NCBI GenBank assembly: GCA_034190875.2
Contig: CM067346.1
Coordinates: 42,081,058 to 42,145,057 of the forward strand
Reading direction: 5' to 3'
DNA: 64,000 nt
DNA from: Urechis unicinctus
Taxonomy: Eukaryota > Annelida > Polychaeta > Xenopneusta > Urechidae
Shown: one piece after another, positions 1 through 11,692 of the stretch
Numbering within the stretch: position 1 is the stretch's first letter
Layout: each line of letters begins with the position of its first letter
The notes under the pieces: model-generated
Told to the model about the DNA's origin: nothing
The model's input: the letters and a program-made list of their open reading frames with translations, nothing else
Database searches by the model: none
Translations under genes and position numbers: made by a program

Positions 1-336
1 TATCAATTACTTAATAACAACATAGGATGTTAGAGGATTTGTATGAAACGTCCTTCACAACGGTTTGAGTATCTATGAATTTGATAGCTTAAATTGTGAT
101 GTCGCACGAACAGCAACAAGATGAATGACTATCAACATGCGTACATTCGTTGTGCAGTGCTCAGTGCTGGTCGTCAATGATTCCAGCCTGTGGCTAGCCG
201 CCGTTGCAGCTGCACGCACATGATTATAACGCCGCCGAATTGAATGTATTATATATTCAACTCATACCAATTATATCAGACTCTAAATGTGCTCGATGTT
301 AATGATTTATTTGTATTTGAGGTTTTATGATTTGTC

Positions 337-498
337 CATCTGAATGTGAGGAGTTTGGTGCCAGAGATTGACCAGATTCGCATTGATTTACTACCCGACG
401 ATATTGATATCCTAACACTTAGTGAAACATGGCTTCGCCCATCAGCACATAGCAGTTTACATTCGACTGCCAATCGTTTTATTCACAGACTCGATCGA
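337..498 (+). pseudogene. Fragment of non-LTR retrotransposon (LINE) endonuclease
   Basis: An open frame starting at CAT 337 reads HLNVRSL, followed by a helix-like stretch and then DILTLSETWL, ending near HRLDR. This matches the first part of the APE-type endonuclease found at the N-terminus of LINE ORF2 proteins. The Asn of LNVRSL and the Glu of ETWL (codon 424-426) are the expected metal- and substrate-binding positions. The domain should continue for about 180 more residues, but only about 54 codons are recognisable, and no reverse transcriptase follows. Copies B and C carry the same fossil with further deletions, so the insertion predates duplication of unit U. The LINE clade cannot be assigned from so little sequence. 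Confidence 0.7.
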
Positions 499-2716
499 TT
501 GGCAATGAAGGAAGTAACGTTGGCAATGGTAAATGTACCTACAAAAGACAGGGGCTGCAATATATAGGTTCTTTGTTCGAGCACCTTAACTGCTCTTAAC
601 AACATTGAATTGCAATTTATTGTAAGAACAAGTGCAATGTGCAACTAGTGAACTATTAAGGTCAAACTTATCCAAACTAAATAATTTTCATACGTATTAA
701 AGTGTTTTATTTTATGATCTTCACCTTGATTGTTTCAATTCGAGAGCTGATAGTAACAAAAATTCCAGCCTGCTAATTGATGATTATTTCTAACATTATT
801 AATTTTTACCTCATTAGATTATAGTATTTTTGGCCACAACCCTGTTTTCTTAATAAGAAGCGAATGAAAAACCTAAACAAAACAACATAGGCTTCGATAA
901 AGATCTATTCATGAAGAAGTTATCAGATTTATCGTTAACTTTATCAAACCTATTAGATGACCTTCATAAAGTATTAGTGAAGGGTTTACCTTGTAATTAA
1001 TCGCCAGAGAGCGTGACCATTTAGCTTGTTTTGCAACAAATAACGCATAAAACTTTAAATTGTTGCGAAGAGTTTATAAGGGCCTGGTGCAGTCACAACT
1101 CCGACAATTAAAACGCTAGATATTTCTACACAGATGGCATGTTAATGATAAATTAAAATGACCAAAATAAATTTTGGAAAGCGTGCGACGGTCTGTCATT
1201 ACTACTCGATGCTCCTGCATTATACTAAAATAAATTATCCAGTGGTCTTGCATGTAATAATTTTAGCGAGAACGCATCCCATTTATTAGTTTCAACTGAT
1301 GGGACAACTCACAATAAGACAAACTTGCTTATAATTCTCTATAACAATACATATGAGCGGCAAAACGCAACAATTGCTACCTCAACGTTCAATAGCGCTT
1401 AATGTAAACTGAATACACATAACACAATTTCATCACGACATCATAAAGCATAAAAAACGACATAGCCTTATGCTGTCACGAATAAAAGATAGCATACCCT
1501 TATAATGATGGTGTAATCATAGCGTTTTTGTATGGCTGAAGTTAATTCGTCGTCAAATGCATAATGCGAGCTGAAAACACCGTTTTACATACAATTTCAC
1601 GTGGCACTTGGGAGCTGAAGAGCAACATTTACCGTTACAAGTGTATGCTTTATTGATTTAGTTGTTTCAAAAAACTTCATACAGTGTATACAGAAACGCA
1701 TTGAGTCAGTTTTGTCAATGTTAAAATTACCTCCTATAATTATATCAACAAGACATTATGAATGGCAAAATGGATTAAGCTTCTGCTACTTTAACTTGAG
1801 AATCACAATAAACAGGCTTACCCATAAGCAACGGGCATCGTAACCATCGTTATAGACGGGTTAAAATGAGTGGTTTACTCGTTAGGTATTTGAGTATTAC
1901 ATCGAACCGTCAATGAAACGTTCTCTTAACTAGCCGTTTTGCGAATAAATTGAGTTAATGATCATACACAAATAATTGTTGTCACATCAAAAGCGTACCC
2001 CAAGAATTCTATTTGCTTACCAGCTTGAGTTAGTGATAATCATTAGAAAAGAACTATCAAACGAATATATTAATACGATGCAGGTCTTGGAAACAGGGTT
2101 AATTGCATAATTTATGTATCCACCGGATCATGCTGCGTTTGGCCGGTTAATGTATCAGTTTGCAAAGTGCAAAACACTGTCTGTGGAGGTCAGTAATGGT
2201 CTAGATGGACCTGCCGAAGAAGAATATTATTAAGGTTTGCATTTAGCACATTGACATGCCAGGATATTAAGCATAAATCTACCCAATAAATCAACTAAGT
2301 GGAACGAATAACAGAATACATCCACAGTATGCTATACACTGATAGTGCTGACTAAAAGATAATCACGCTTGATTTGATAAAACTTATCACACGAGCGAAC
2401 ATTTATCAGCATTTGCTAGTTTTACTTTCCCAGCTTGTTTTGCTAAATGGATAGAAATCCCCAGGGTTGCGTTCAATTAGACAATACAATGTCTTTGCGT
2501 GTAGCTTTACCATAACCTGTCATATGCCGCTAAAAGCAATGCGATATGTCTCATAAATCAGATGGTATCACAATATAATACGTTTTGTACAATAGCATAT
2601 GCTTTCATGGTTACATGATACTGATCGTATTTGATACATATCCGCACCTGTTCTCACCACAGCTATTTGGTAGCTTTTGAATTAATTTGTTAATCGACAA
2701 CCGATAACATTATGAC

Positions 2717-2736
2717 CCTCAAGCAGCTGCTTGAGG
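2717..2736. repeat. 20-bp perfect palindrome
   Basis: The bases form a perfect inverted repeat centred between 2726 and 2727 (left arm CCTCAAGCAG). Copies B (about 34,136) and C (about 43,620) keep only the left arm, so the right arm came with an insertion of about 20 bases in copy A, probably a fold-back duplication. Confidence 0.7.
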
Positions 2737-5096
2737 ATAACATGTCTCCTTTCGTTTGAGAGAACAGATTACTGTGCTGTTGCCGTTATTAATAGCACTT
2801 CCTAGAGAAGGATGGTGATCATTGGCGCATTAAGCGTTCATGTCCCTTTCCTCGGACCTCAATAATACATCCATGATATGTTAGATGTGCATCAAAGACA
2901 GGTTGGGTTCACCTTCCGACAGAAAATACGATTACACAGTAGGGAATCATTGATTGGGTAAAATACCTGATGTTTAACGGCTCTATGATGTTTATGCAAT
3001 CACAAATACTATGACCTAATGCTATGCTCAGTAATGAGGTGTCCGTACGGTAATTAAGTTCTTCTTGCTATTGTCGTTCTTCCTGAAATGTAGCTAACAT
3101 TGTTTCATGTGACCATGGCAACAGCACCACCACCCTGTTGAAACGATCGCGACGTAGAATGTTCGAGACATTGGTTTCGTTATTATATAAAGTAGTGCAA
3201 TCGGTCGAACATGACCAGTATAGATGGAATTGTTCATTTAATGGCAACGGAACAGCACAAATGATAGCTGAGAACGATAGATACAAATATGTGCTGACAA
3301 TTGTAATACCATGCTATCTCCACTTATATACAATTCATCAATCACCTAGAACAAGACTACGTAATGGCTCCCACGACGTATATTGCGCTGATTATCAGAA
3401 AAAAATGATTAGTATAGTGTGGTATTCCGCTTCGATGCTGCAATTGTTTAAACATATCCATCGATACGCATAGCAGGAGAGTTTTTACGTTGTAGCAGTT
3501 ATGGAATCAGACTTGTGCCCGTGGGGCATGTACAAAGCCTGAGCAAAGCAACAACAGGCCAACATTACCACCCTGCTCACATCAAGTCAGAAACCGGGTT
3601 TTGAAGTATATTGTTGATAAAATGTGTATGAATGGATGTCTACGCTAATAAAATCCATACTGTCGGTACAATCAATAAAACTGGGTGGACAATACCGATA
3701 CACCGAGATACTAGACGCCCCAAACATTTTAAAGCTAACCATGAAACTATCTCAATTAACTGGCATTGATAGTCATGTGTGGCTTTTGCCCCTGGTTGTT
3801 CGAATAAAAGATATATAAGAGTATAGCTCCGGGCCTATTGCTTACATTAAATTAGTTGACCTTTGTAGTAAAATACATGCATGCTATGTGTTTATATGCA
3901 AGAAAACTCCCAATCCAATTAATATTCGGAGTACATGCTGATCATGTTATCAAAATGTGTGCGTTGTGTACTCCATTCATGTTAGTACTACATTACAAAT
4001 ATGTCACCTATACAACACGTGGCATCCCATACCCCGTAGCTCCAATGCCCCGTACAGACCCACGTAGGCGTACAAGCATCTCAGCGGCCGTCATATTTAT
4101 CATGATAATTCACTGTTTGTGCATCCGCAACACTTCATTTATGAATTACATGCAGAAAAAGATAGCTGCCCGGACTTTGTGACTCATGTATCGTTTTGCG
4201 ATTCCGATTCAGAGCCTGGTTCGCATCTATCACTATCGCAATATGACCTTTTCCGTAGATGGCCACAATAAAGCTCGCTTTTCATTTATTTTTCCGATCG
4301 TAACGCGTGTTCAGAGTTGGTGTCGGCGGTATCAGATTCTAGCTGTCATAATCCCCTCCTGCATCACAAATACATGCAATGAAAAACATCGAAGCCACAG
4401 CACCATCCAAGTTGCGTTTGGCAATACAGATTTTGCCAATAATTGTCTGAACATCACAAGGCGATAATGGGTGGTTTTATGCTTTGCCGGTGCATAGAAT
4501 ACAATGACTTTTGGGGAAACGAGACAGTTATATATGAGATGGCAGTCTCAATGACGAGCAATTAAGCAGAGCCTACATCTGCACAGGTCAACCCCCGCCT
4601 TCTGCAATCAGGGATCATTTTCCTGCCTTTCGTGGTTTTCGACACCATAAAAACTTATTCTATTCTTCAATTTCACCAGTAGTCTATATCTACTGCGCGC
4701 GAACGGGCATTCAGGTTTCTCATCTACATGCCTTTACCGACATACTTAAATGCGCAATTGACATAGGTAGCCACATCTAGGACAAAATTGTATTTCACAC
4801 CTTCTGGTGGCATTCAATCTTTCAACTGATTTATATTACCCAGGATTCCCATATAAGTAGGTAAACGGACATTTATTCAGTGTGTCAAACAACGTTCCAT
4901 GCGCTAGATCTCCGCCGTTTGATGATGTTTCAGTGAGAATATAACGATAACATCACTTTAGCTAGTAAAGTTAAGCTTATAGTTAAATAATGTCCAATAG
5001 CCCCTATGGTAGCTGCGTATGTAATTTGTGCGAAGCACCATCGTATGCGTTAATAATTTGTCGATTTTAAGTGTATAGCTACTCTAGATGCTTTGT

Positions 5097-8000
5097 TATC
5101 ACATTGATTATCTAGCTATTCATACAATTTGATCACGTGATGGCTTTGAATTTTATTTGACGGCGTTCACAAATTATTAACAACTGATATAATGGAATAT
5201 CGTTATTGGGCCGAATATTCGCTGAGCTATCCCTTTTATTGTAATATATTTGTCTATTACATGAAATATACAATCTTCGATGAGATTACTTCCTGCGTGA
5301 TGCATATTGCACGAAGATCTTACTATTCCTTATTCATTATTACTCTATGTCAGATATGAGAAGAACCACAGTTGAATGATAGGAGCGATGGCTTATCGCA
5401 ATCTCAACATCATGTGAAGCACATAAGTTACGGAGTTTTTCATTTGAATTGCAAATTAGGAAAAACCTTTTTCGAGCACACTGTGCGTATAATTCCATTT
5501 TTTTTAGCAGACGTAAATATGAGTTCAGAGATCAATTTACAACTCATTTGCTCAAAAGCAACACCATATTTATATATGTAATGCTTGCGTTTCGGTGTAT
5601 GTGGAAAGAGCGAGGTAACGTCACACAAAACCTGCGCCATGTGGCTCATACTCTGCGATAATGCAGCCCATAACAATATTCATTAATACTTGCAAATGCT
5701 ATTTAATATAATGATTCAGGCGGCCATAGACAGAGTCTAATGTGCACCCAATGTTCCATACTACAGTCGGCGACCATTGTTCTCCTCGGCTTTTTTTTTT
5801 TTTTCATGGTGTAATCTTAATGCGTATGATGATGGCTCCCATCGCTGGGCTGGTGATCCATCAAATAACATATCAATTATAAACCCGTGTGTCGTTCCAC
5901 GGGGTATGATTTTCTCTCACGCTTTTAATAATTATGCCTTGTAAAGGCAGATTAACAATGGTACCTGATTACAACATATCTAATTTGTAGTGTTACTTCC
6001 ACCCATGAAACCTAGTGCATGCCATATTTCATTCCCTAATTATTCGCCTGATGCAAACGTTATGGTTTTTATTTGGGTTTCTGCTAACCAGAACTATCGA
6101 CATAATGACATCATATAACCCATGCACTTTATGATCCCTTATATCCTAATTCGTGAACAAACCTTGCAAAGAAAAACAAAATACACTAATACTGCTCCTT
6201 GCGGATTAAAAAATGTACCTTCCAAACAAGCACAACCTTCACCAAATTGTCTTATGGGAAGAAGCGTTTTCTTGACAAAAAAGTCACAAGCCGTTGCGAC
6301 CCAACATTTAAACCAGTACGGGGTCGTTGCATAACGCATAACTGCGGAGAAAGAAATTCAAATTCAAGAATATCTTCAAAAATCTTTGCTGGCTGCAAGC
6401 ATCTTATCCAGTATCTGCTCATATACTTGTCCGATATGCATCCCAACTTCAAGATCACCCGTGTTGCCGCCCCTTTGTAAGCCCTTAAACATTTCGCTTA
6501 ACCATGTCGCCCCCCCCCCGCCGCACCAACCGCCTTTGGTTAATCTGCATAGCCTTTCATCTTTCTAAAAAAGGCATAATCCGCTTACCATCAAACCTTT
6601 CATCACCAGCAATACACAACGGCGCATTGACGATATATTTACACGCGCTGTTCTCCATTCTTCCTGCTCTCTTCTCCTATTTGTGTTACTTAACCTGCTG
6701 CCCCCTAATTCCCGCACTCTTAATCATAGGGAATAATGTCCTTACAACGATGATGGAATGAAGCTGCGTCAAGTAGATATTGATTGTGATTCGTTGATTC
6801 GAAGTTTTGATATCAAATAAACGCCCATATGGTCCGCCATGTCATGCAGATGCACACGACTATGCGTATCCGATGTTTTAACATTGAGGGATGTTTCGTA
6901 ATAATGATTTACTTGACAGCCCACATGTGATTTTAACTCAGTCCACCCGTAAGATATCCAAAATGATTGTCCAACAAACAGCTGGTATTCAACAACAAAT
7001 ATCTTCATTAAATTCCAAATATATTCAGTCTTAACTAGATATCATTCATATTCGTTTGCTGTTACATTGGTATGTTTTCTTTATATCTAATCTGTTCTTT
7101 AATATGGATGATCACTACAATTACATTATTCTGAAATTTTTACTCATGCACATTTGGTTTCAAGTTACATACCGGCACATGAATGATAAATGACTAAGTT
7201 ACGTCGTTACGTCGTGTACCGTCGGCCAGAGTGAATCTTTGTTGCTGTGTCATTAACTGGTTTAATCCTTCCGTGTCGTTGGTGCTCTAGAAGGAGCTCG
7301 GTTCGACAGGCCTTACTATCCGGTTATAGATAGAGGGCTATCTGACTTTATAGATTACTTCCAGCAAAGATATGCGTCTTAAAATTTGCCATAAATCAAC
7401 TCATTATTCTGAGTTGCAATTTGAAATAATAATTTTGCATCGTATGAGAAAACTGTCATATCATCGCGCCACAGACGCCATTACGGGGACCAGTATCCAA
7501 TTATTGACTCCTGCTTTATTAATCCAGACATCGGATATATAAGCCCATGCTATCACGTGGATGAACGATCACGGGAGTTTTGTTTGAAAGTATGATGTAG
7601 CCTGAATATAATATTGGTGGCGACAATTAGCAAAGGAATCTTGATTTATTATCAGATTTTGAAAATAACTTACTTCATTTGGTTAGATTAACAGGCCAGA
7701 GGCTTCGGCGACATAGCACAATTTGCAATATATAGGGTCGATGTTGGGACATAATCCCAATATTTGTGTGGTTCCCCTGGCATGATATGCTGAATTCGTG
7801 CTGACTTGTTTGATTCTAAATACCATGATAAGGAGTAACATACGGAAGCGTTGCAATTTCAAACGTATGTTCGGGAACGACCGACACTGGGTGTACATTG
7901 CACCATAGATAATACTCTTCGAATCAGGATATGCATTAAATTGATAGATCGCGGAGCTGACAATGTTGCTGAGTGAGGTACTAGTGATAACAACTCAATT

Positions 8001-8330
8001 GCTGTGGAACTGCGGCGATGTAAGCACTCTCTACTGCCGTTTATACCCAAATATCTGGTTCCCATAAAACAACGACGTATGTAGCATTCTGAGTCAGGTC
8101 GAAACAAAGTTCTATGCAGTTGTTATATTGGCTTGCTCACTGAGTCCGTATATCTTGCGCCACCATTTTCCACATGGAACATTACACTTTCCGTTTGTCT
8201 AGGATGCTATCAATTTAGTCAAATATTCTTCTTTCAAGTCGTTCGAATGGCTGAAGCTGTTGTTCATTATGATAACATTCTCGACTTTATTATGAATGCG
8301 CTAGCATTTGTGTGCGTGTTTGTGTGTGTG
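5097..8330. other. Segment specific to copy A, no supported gene
   Basis: Copies B and C have an unrelated stretch of about 1.1 kb at this position (36,480-37,595 in B). The segment contains a T-run at about 5,791, a C-run at about 6,510 and a pyrimidine-rich stretch to about 6,750. The short open frames (60-93 codons) show no familiar motif. The words around 5,752 (TACAGTCGGCG then TTCTCC) recur, diverged, at about 16,220, hinting at an old dispersed repeat. Confidence 0.6.
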
Positions 8331-8700
8331 TATGTATGTATGTATGTATGTATGTATGTATGTATGTATGTATGTATGTATGTATGTATGTATGTATGTA
8401 TGTATGTATGTATGTATGTATGTATGTATGTATGTATGTATGTATGTATGTATGTATGTATGTATGTATGTATGTATGTATGTATGTATGTATGTATGTA
8501 TGTATGTGTATGTGTATGTATGTATGTATGTATGTATGTATGTATGTATGTATGTATGTATGTATGTATGTATGTATGTATGTATGTATGTATGTATGTA
8601 TGTATGTATGTATGTATGTATGTATGTATGTATGTATGTATGTATATATGTATATATGTATGTGTATATGTATGTGTATATGTATGTGTCTGTGTGTGTG
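8331..8700 (+). repeat. (TATG)n microsatellite with mixed TA/TG tail
   Basis: An almost pure TATG array runs from 8,331 to about 8,644, interrupted once near 8,507-8,516 by TGTATG units. It then degrades into TATA/TGTG mixtures to about 8,700. Open frames across it on both strands (Tyr-Val-Cys-Met or His-Thr-Tyr-Ile repeats) are artefacts of the 4-bp period and not genes. Copies B and C lack the array. Confidence 0.97.
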
Positions 8701-8703
8701 TGT

Positions 8704-8734
8704 GGGTGTGGGTGTGGGTGTGGGTGTGGGGGGG
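8704..8734 (+). other. Potential G-quadruplex motif
   Basis: Five G-runs of at least three bases (8704-8706, 8710-8712, 8716-8718, 8722-8724, 8728-8734), separated by TGT, fit the G3+N1-7 quadruplex pattern on the plus strand. The motif is part of a GTGGGT minisatellite at the end of the TATG array. No gene is near enough to suggest a regulatory role. Confidence 0.6.
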
Positions 8735-8739
8735 TGGTT

Positions 8740-10670
8740 ATTCTATAAGTGTTTATTTGCTCGTTTATCATTATATTCGGTTAGATCATGACCTAATGAT
8801 ATATGTATATAATCACGGCCTGTGTAATATTGAGATGATCCTTTACCCATGCTACATCGTCGAAATGTTTTACAACAGCATTATTGAGTTTGATATTGAC
8901 GTGAATTTATTGACGCGTACATGGTGGTGCATGCAAACGGAAACGTGATCCGGTTCATATAAATCACGGCTAATCGCATTATACCATCCAATTGAATGTT
9001 ACCAGTTGTCTGAAAAATAAAAAGCGGGATCAAGTACAAGAAGCAAGAGAGCACAGCGGGGTCATTGCCTGCGATAGTTAATTATCACTTTAGAGAGGAA
9101 CGTTAATGAAAAGATAATCTATAGTGATTTGAAAGTCACCCGCGTTGACAAAATGTTCTTTCAACAGTCATCACCTGGATGACGATTATGGTTATAGATA
9201 ATGGTTATATTAATGGTTATAGATAATGGTTATATTAATTTACAAAGGGCACTCAGATAAGGTAGACTTGTTCGCTAAAATGTCAGCAATGATAAATCGT
9301 TTTTAACTGCAAAGGCATTAGATCGTGTAGGAAATATCATCCTGTTATAGCGCGCGACCTCAATGCTGCTTGGATCCAGTGGGAAATCCTGTCAGGGACG
9401 CCGGGTGCAATTCATCATAGCCGACGTCTCTGTAGACATATAGAAATTTCGTGAGTGAAGGAGTGAATGGGAAATATTAGCGGAAGTCATCCCATGTTAT
9501 AAAGCTGTCATGTGAGTGTCTCTTGTGCATAAAAAGCAGCCTATACAGAGGAGGAATTCACACTATGAACGTGTGCTCGGGAGATATATATGTGTCTCTT
9601 CTCTATTCATTTAATCTCATCCTCTCTGTCTCTGTGGAACATGGCAATTCGCGCTGCATCTTTTGAATAACCAGCGCATTCGTCATTGTCAACATTCGAT
9701 ATACAGAAGTCTGTTTTGCTTGATAACCTTGACCAGCGCTGCTTGGAAGTCTGTTGTGCATAATCTCTACTGTGTGCAAAATATACTTGTCAATAATTCA
9801 GCCATTTAATCTCGACAGCTGACGGACTGGTATCCCTTTGGAAAAAATCCCACGTTTTCGTAAACTGCATTTCCACAACCAGATAAGCTTTTCGGGCTAT
9901 GCACCATACAACTCATTCTTTATCATTACTTGTTACACTAGTTTATCTGAATAAAGGGATCTTACAACGAGTTTCTTTGGTTATCTAAACTCGTTGAAGC
10001 CGCAGTATGACTGTAAATACAGCATCCGTAGTTTCATTTTGTTGTTGATATGGTCGCCAGTTAGCCCAGCGTTTTTCACAAAAGCCGTCTTGCAGTAACT
10101 CAAGATTTTTGTTTTAAAATTTAAACGTGCCCCCTTGTTGGGTTGTACAAATTCTATATGCGTTGACACTTTAGCATTATTAGAATACTTGTTATACAGG
10201 CAGATATCACAGCAAATCATGGCCTCAACGTCAGATGAAACTAAATCTTCGAATGGCCAGTCGACAGGAGCACATACACATGATAAAAGCGAATCGAATT
10301 ATATGAAGATAAGAAGTACGTGTAATGGTCAAGTGATGCCAGGTGAGTGAACTTTACACCCTGATTTGGATGAGAAAAATCTAATAACTCTCTACGTATC
10401 CAAGCCATGTTTGAGTGTATAATAGAACATCAAATCCATGTTTCTCATATATATTTCTGCTTTCATTAACCAGGATTTACCGATCACAACACCTCCCATT
10501 AAACCACCTCAAGGACAGGCAGGATCTAGGATACTCGGCCGCAAAAAGCAATGAGTTTCACGTTTGACGGCCATCGTGATTAATTATCACATGCTGATCC
10601 CACACAGACATTTAAAGTGGTAAACTGCAAAGGTAGCAAGCGGTTCATCAAATGACTCCGATTGGGGGGG
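8740..10670 (+). repeat. Unit U, copy A, right part
   Basis: Homology to copies B (about 37,600-39,870) and C (about 47,100-48,960) resumes after the microsatellite and runs up to the scaffold gap. Copy A lacks the TA-rich block of about 0.5 kb found in B (38,255-38,797) and C (47,750-48,254). No coding sequence is supported. Confidence 0.8.
9188..9237 (+). repeat. Two tandem copies of a 25-bp repeat
   Basis: The unit beginning ATGGTTATAGATAATGG occurs twice back to back (9188-9212 and 9213-9237) without mismatches. Copy B has a single short TGGTTATAATAATTT at the equivalent place, so this is a local expansion. Confidence 0.85.
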
Positions 10671-10680
10671 ATCCGATTGA

Positions 10681-10780
10681 NNNNNNNNNNNNNNNNNNNN
10701 NNNNNNNNNNNNNNNNNNNNNNNNNNNNNNNNNNNNNNNNNNNNNNNNNNNNNNNNNNNNNNNNNNNNNNNNNNNNNNNN
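10681..10780. other. Assembly gap of exactly 100 N
   Basis: One hundred consecutive N, a conventional placeholder for a gap of unknown length. Sequence to its left is the end of unit U; sequence to its right is the start of unit D. Near copy C the same two units are separated by about 2 kb of linker (49,046-51,089), so the gap probably hides a similar linker. Confidence 0.98.
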
Positions 10781-11590
10781 TTCTGTTACAATGTTGTGAT
10801 GAGTTTGTATGCGTGGACGTTTTGCTTATAAGCAGGATAAATGCGACCATAGCATGCACGGGCTCTCTGACGTCATCGTATTGATTGATTGACTGCCCTG
10901 ATGGTCAATATGCGGATAAACGCATATTACTTCCGATAAATACAAAGTAAACAACATTATGTTTTCTTGAGTGTCAATAATTATGCAATAGGTTATGATC
11001 ATTGTAATGATTATATTCGCTTTCTATGTCACTTTCAATAATGAGGTGATTTCACGACCATGATGGACACCGAAGATTATAATGCTTGGGCAGTTTCTAT
11101 TAAGTGCCAGCGTATTTATGCCACAAACAGCTTGCCCATACAGGGCTGCAAAACCCATGCCATAATACCGTTGAGCCACAAAGTCGGTGCGTCTCCTTTC
11201 AGAGACGGGACTGTTCTTTTACTAACGGGATCATTCTTGTCACGAGTAAAAAGTCAGGTTTTCATACCGAATCTATATCGATTTAGTTTTCAGTGTGAGA
11301 AGATGAAATTAAGACGCATTTGGGGCGAAACAATCAGTCTGTCGTCAGCATTCCAACGGCTCATTCGCACTTGGCGTTACATATCACGGAACAATATACC
11401 CTTACCCCAAATCGAACGATACAGGCATTTGTAATTAAATGTGCTGTCTAATTAATAACCTGCGCCTCATTGAGAGTTATCCATCATTCACCTTCAAATT
11501 ATGCAGAGCTTGGTCAGTGAATTGCTTGAGAAACACAACAACCCCTTGGAGAACCCCGAATTTATCGGGATATGTGGTTTCAATATGATC

Positions 11591-11692
11591 AAACGAGAAA
11601 CGAAAAACGAATCGGTTTGGTGTTATCCGTCTTTCGTTGTCGCACATGAAAAATGGTTTACGGTTAAGCTCTTGTTTTTCGTTTTTCGTTCT
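11591..11692. repeat. Imperfect inverted repeat, D0-specific
   Basis: The arm at 11,591-11,610 (AAACGAGAAACGAAAAACGA) is complementary with about two mismatches to 11,673-11,692, with a spacer of about 60 bp. A third AAACGAAAAATGAAAAGACG follows at 11,703. D1 and D2 have about 290 bp of unrelated sequence here, so this is a small insertion or replacement. It could be a decayed foldback element. Confidence 0.5.

Larger units (their letters stand above)
1..5096 (+). repeat. Unit U, copy A, left part (segmental duplication)
   Basis: This stretch runs collinear with about 31,480-36,480 (copy B) and 40,910-45,980 (copy C), in the same orientation, with many substitutions and small indels; by eye it is about 85-90% similar to them. 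The window opens inside the unit, so its left boundary is not visible. Homology is lost after about 5,096. Apart from a retrotransposon fragment near its start I see no gene. Reading frames shared with B and C change mostly at codon positions that alter the amino acid, so they do not look selected. Confidence 0.85.

Noticed and set aside
3138..3473. 111-codon frame shared in part with 34,470-34,730 and 43,957-44,217
   Set aside because: Nearly all differences between copies change the amino acid, and B and C have a stop in the middle. Conservation is explained by segmental duplication.
7260..7330. Possible tRNA (GGTTCGA word)
   Set aside because: No cloverleaf can be drawn around it; the acceptor and anticodon stems do not pair. 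No tRNA or rRNA gene was found in the window.
8133..8948. Open frames of 146-271 codons on both strands
   Set aside because: They are produced by the TATG microsatellite, which has no stops in several frames; the proteins are pure Tyr-Val-Cys-Met or His-Thr-Tyr-Ile repeats.
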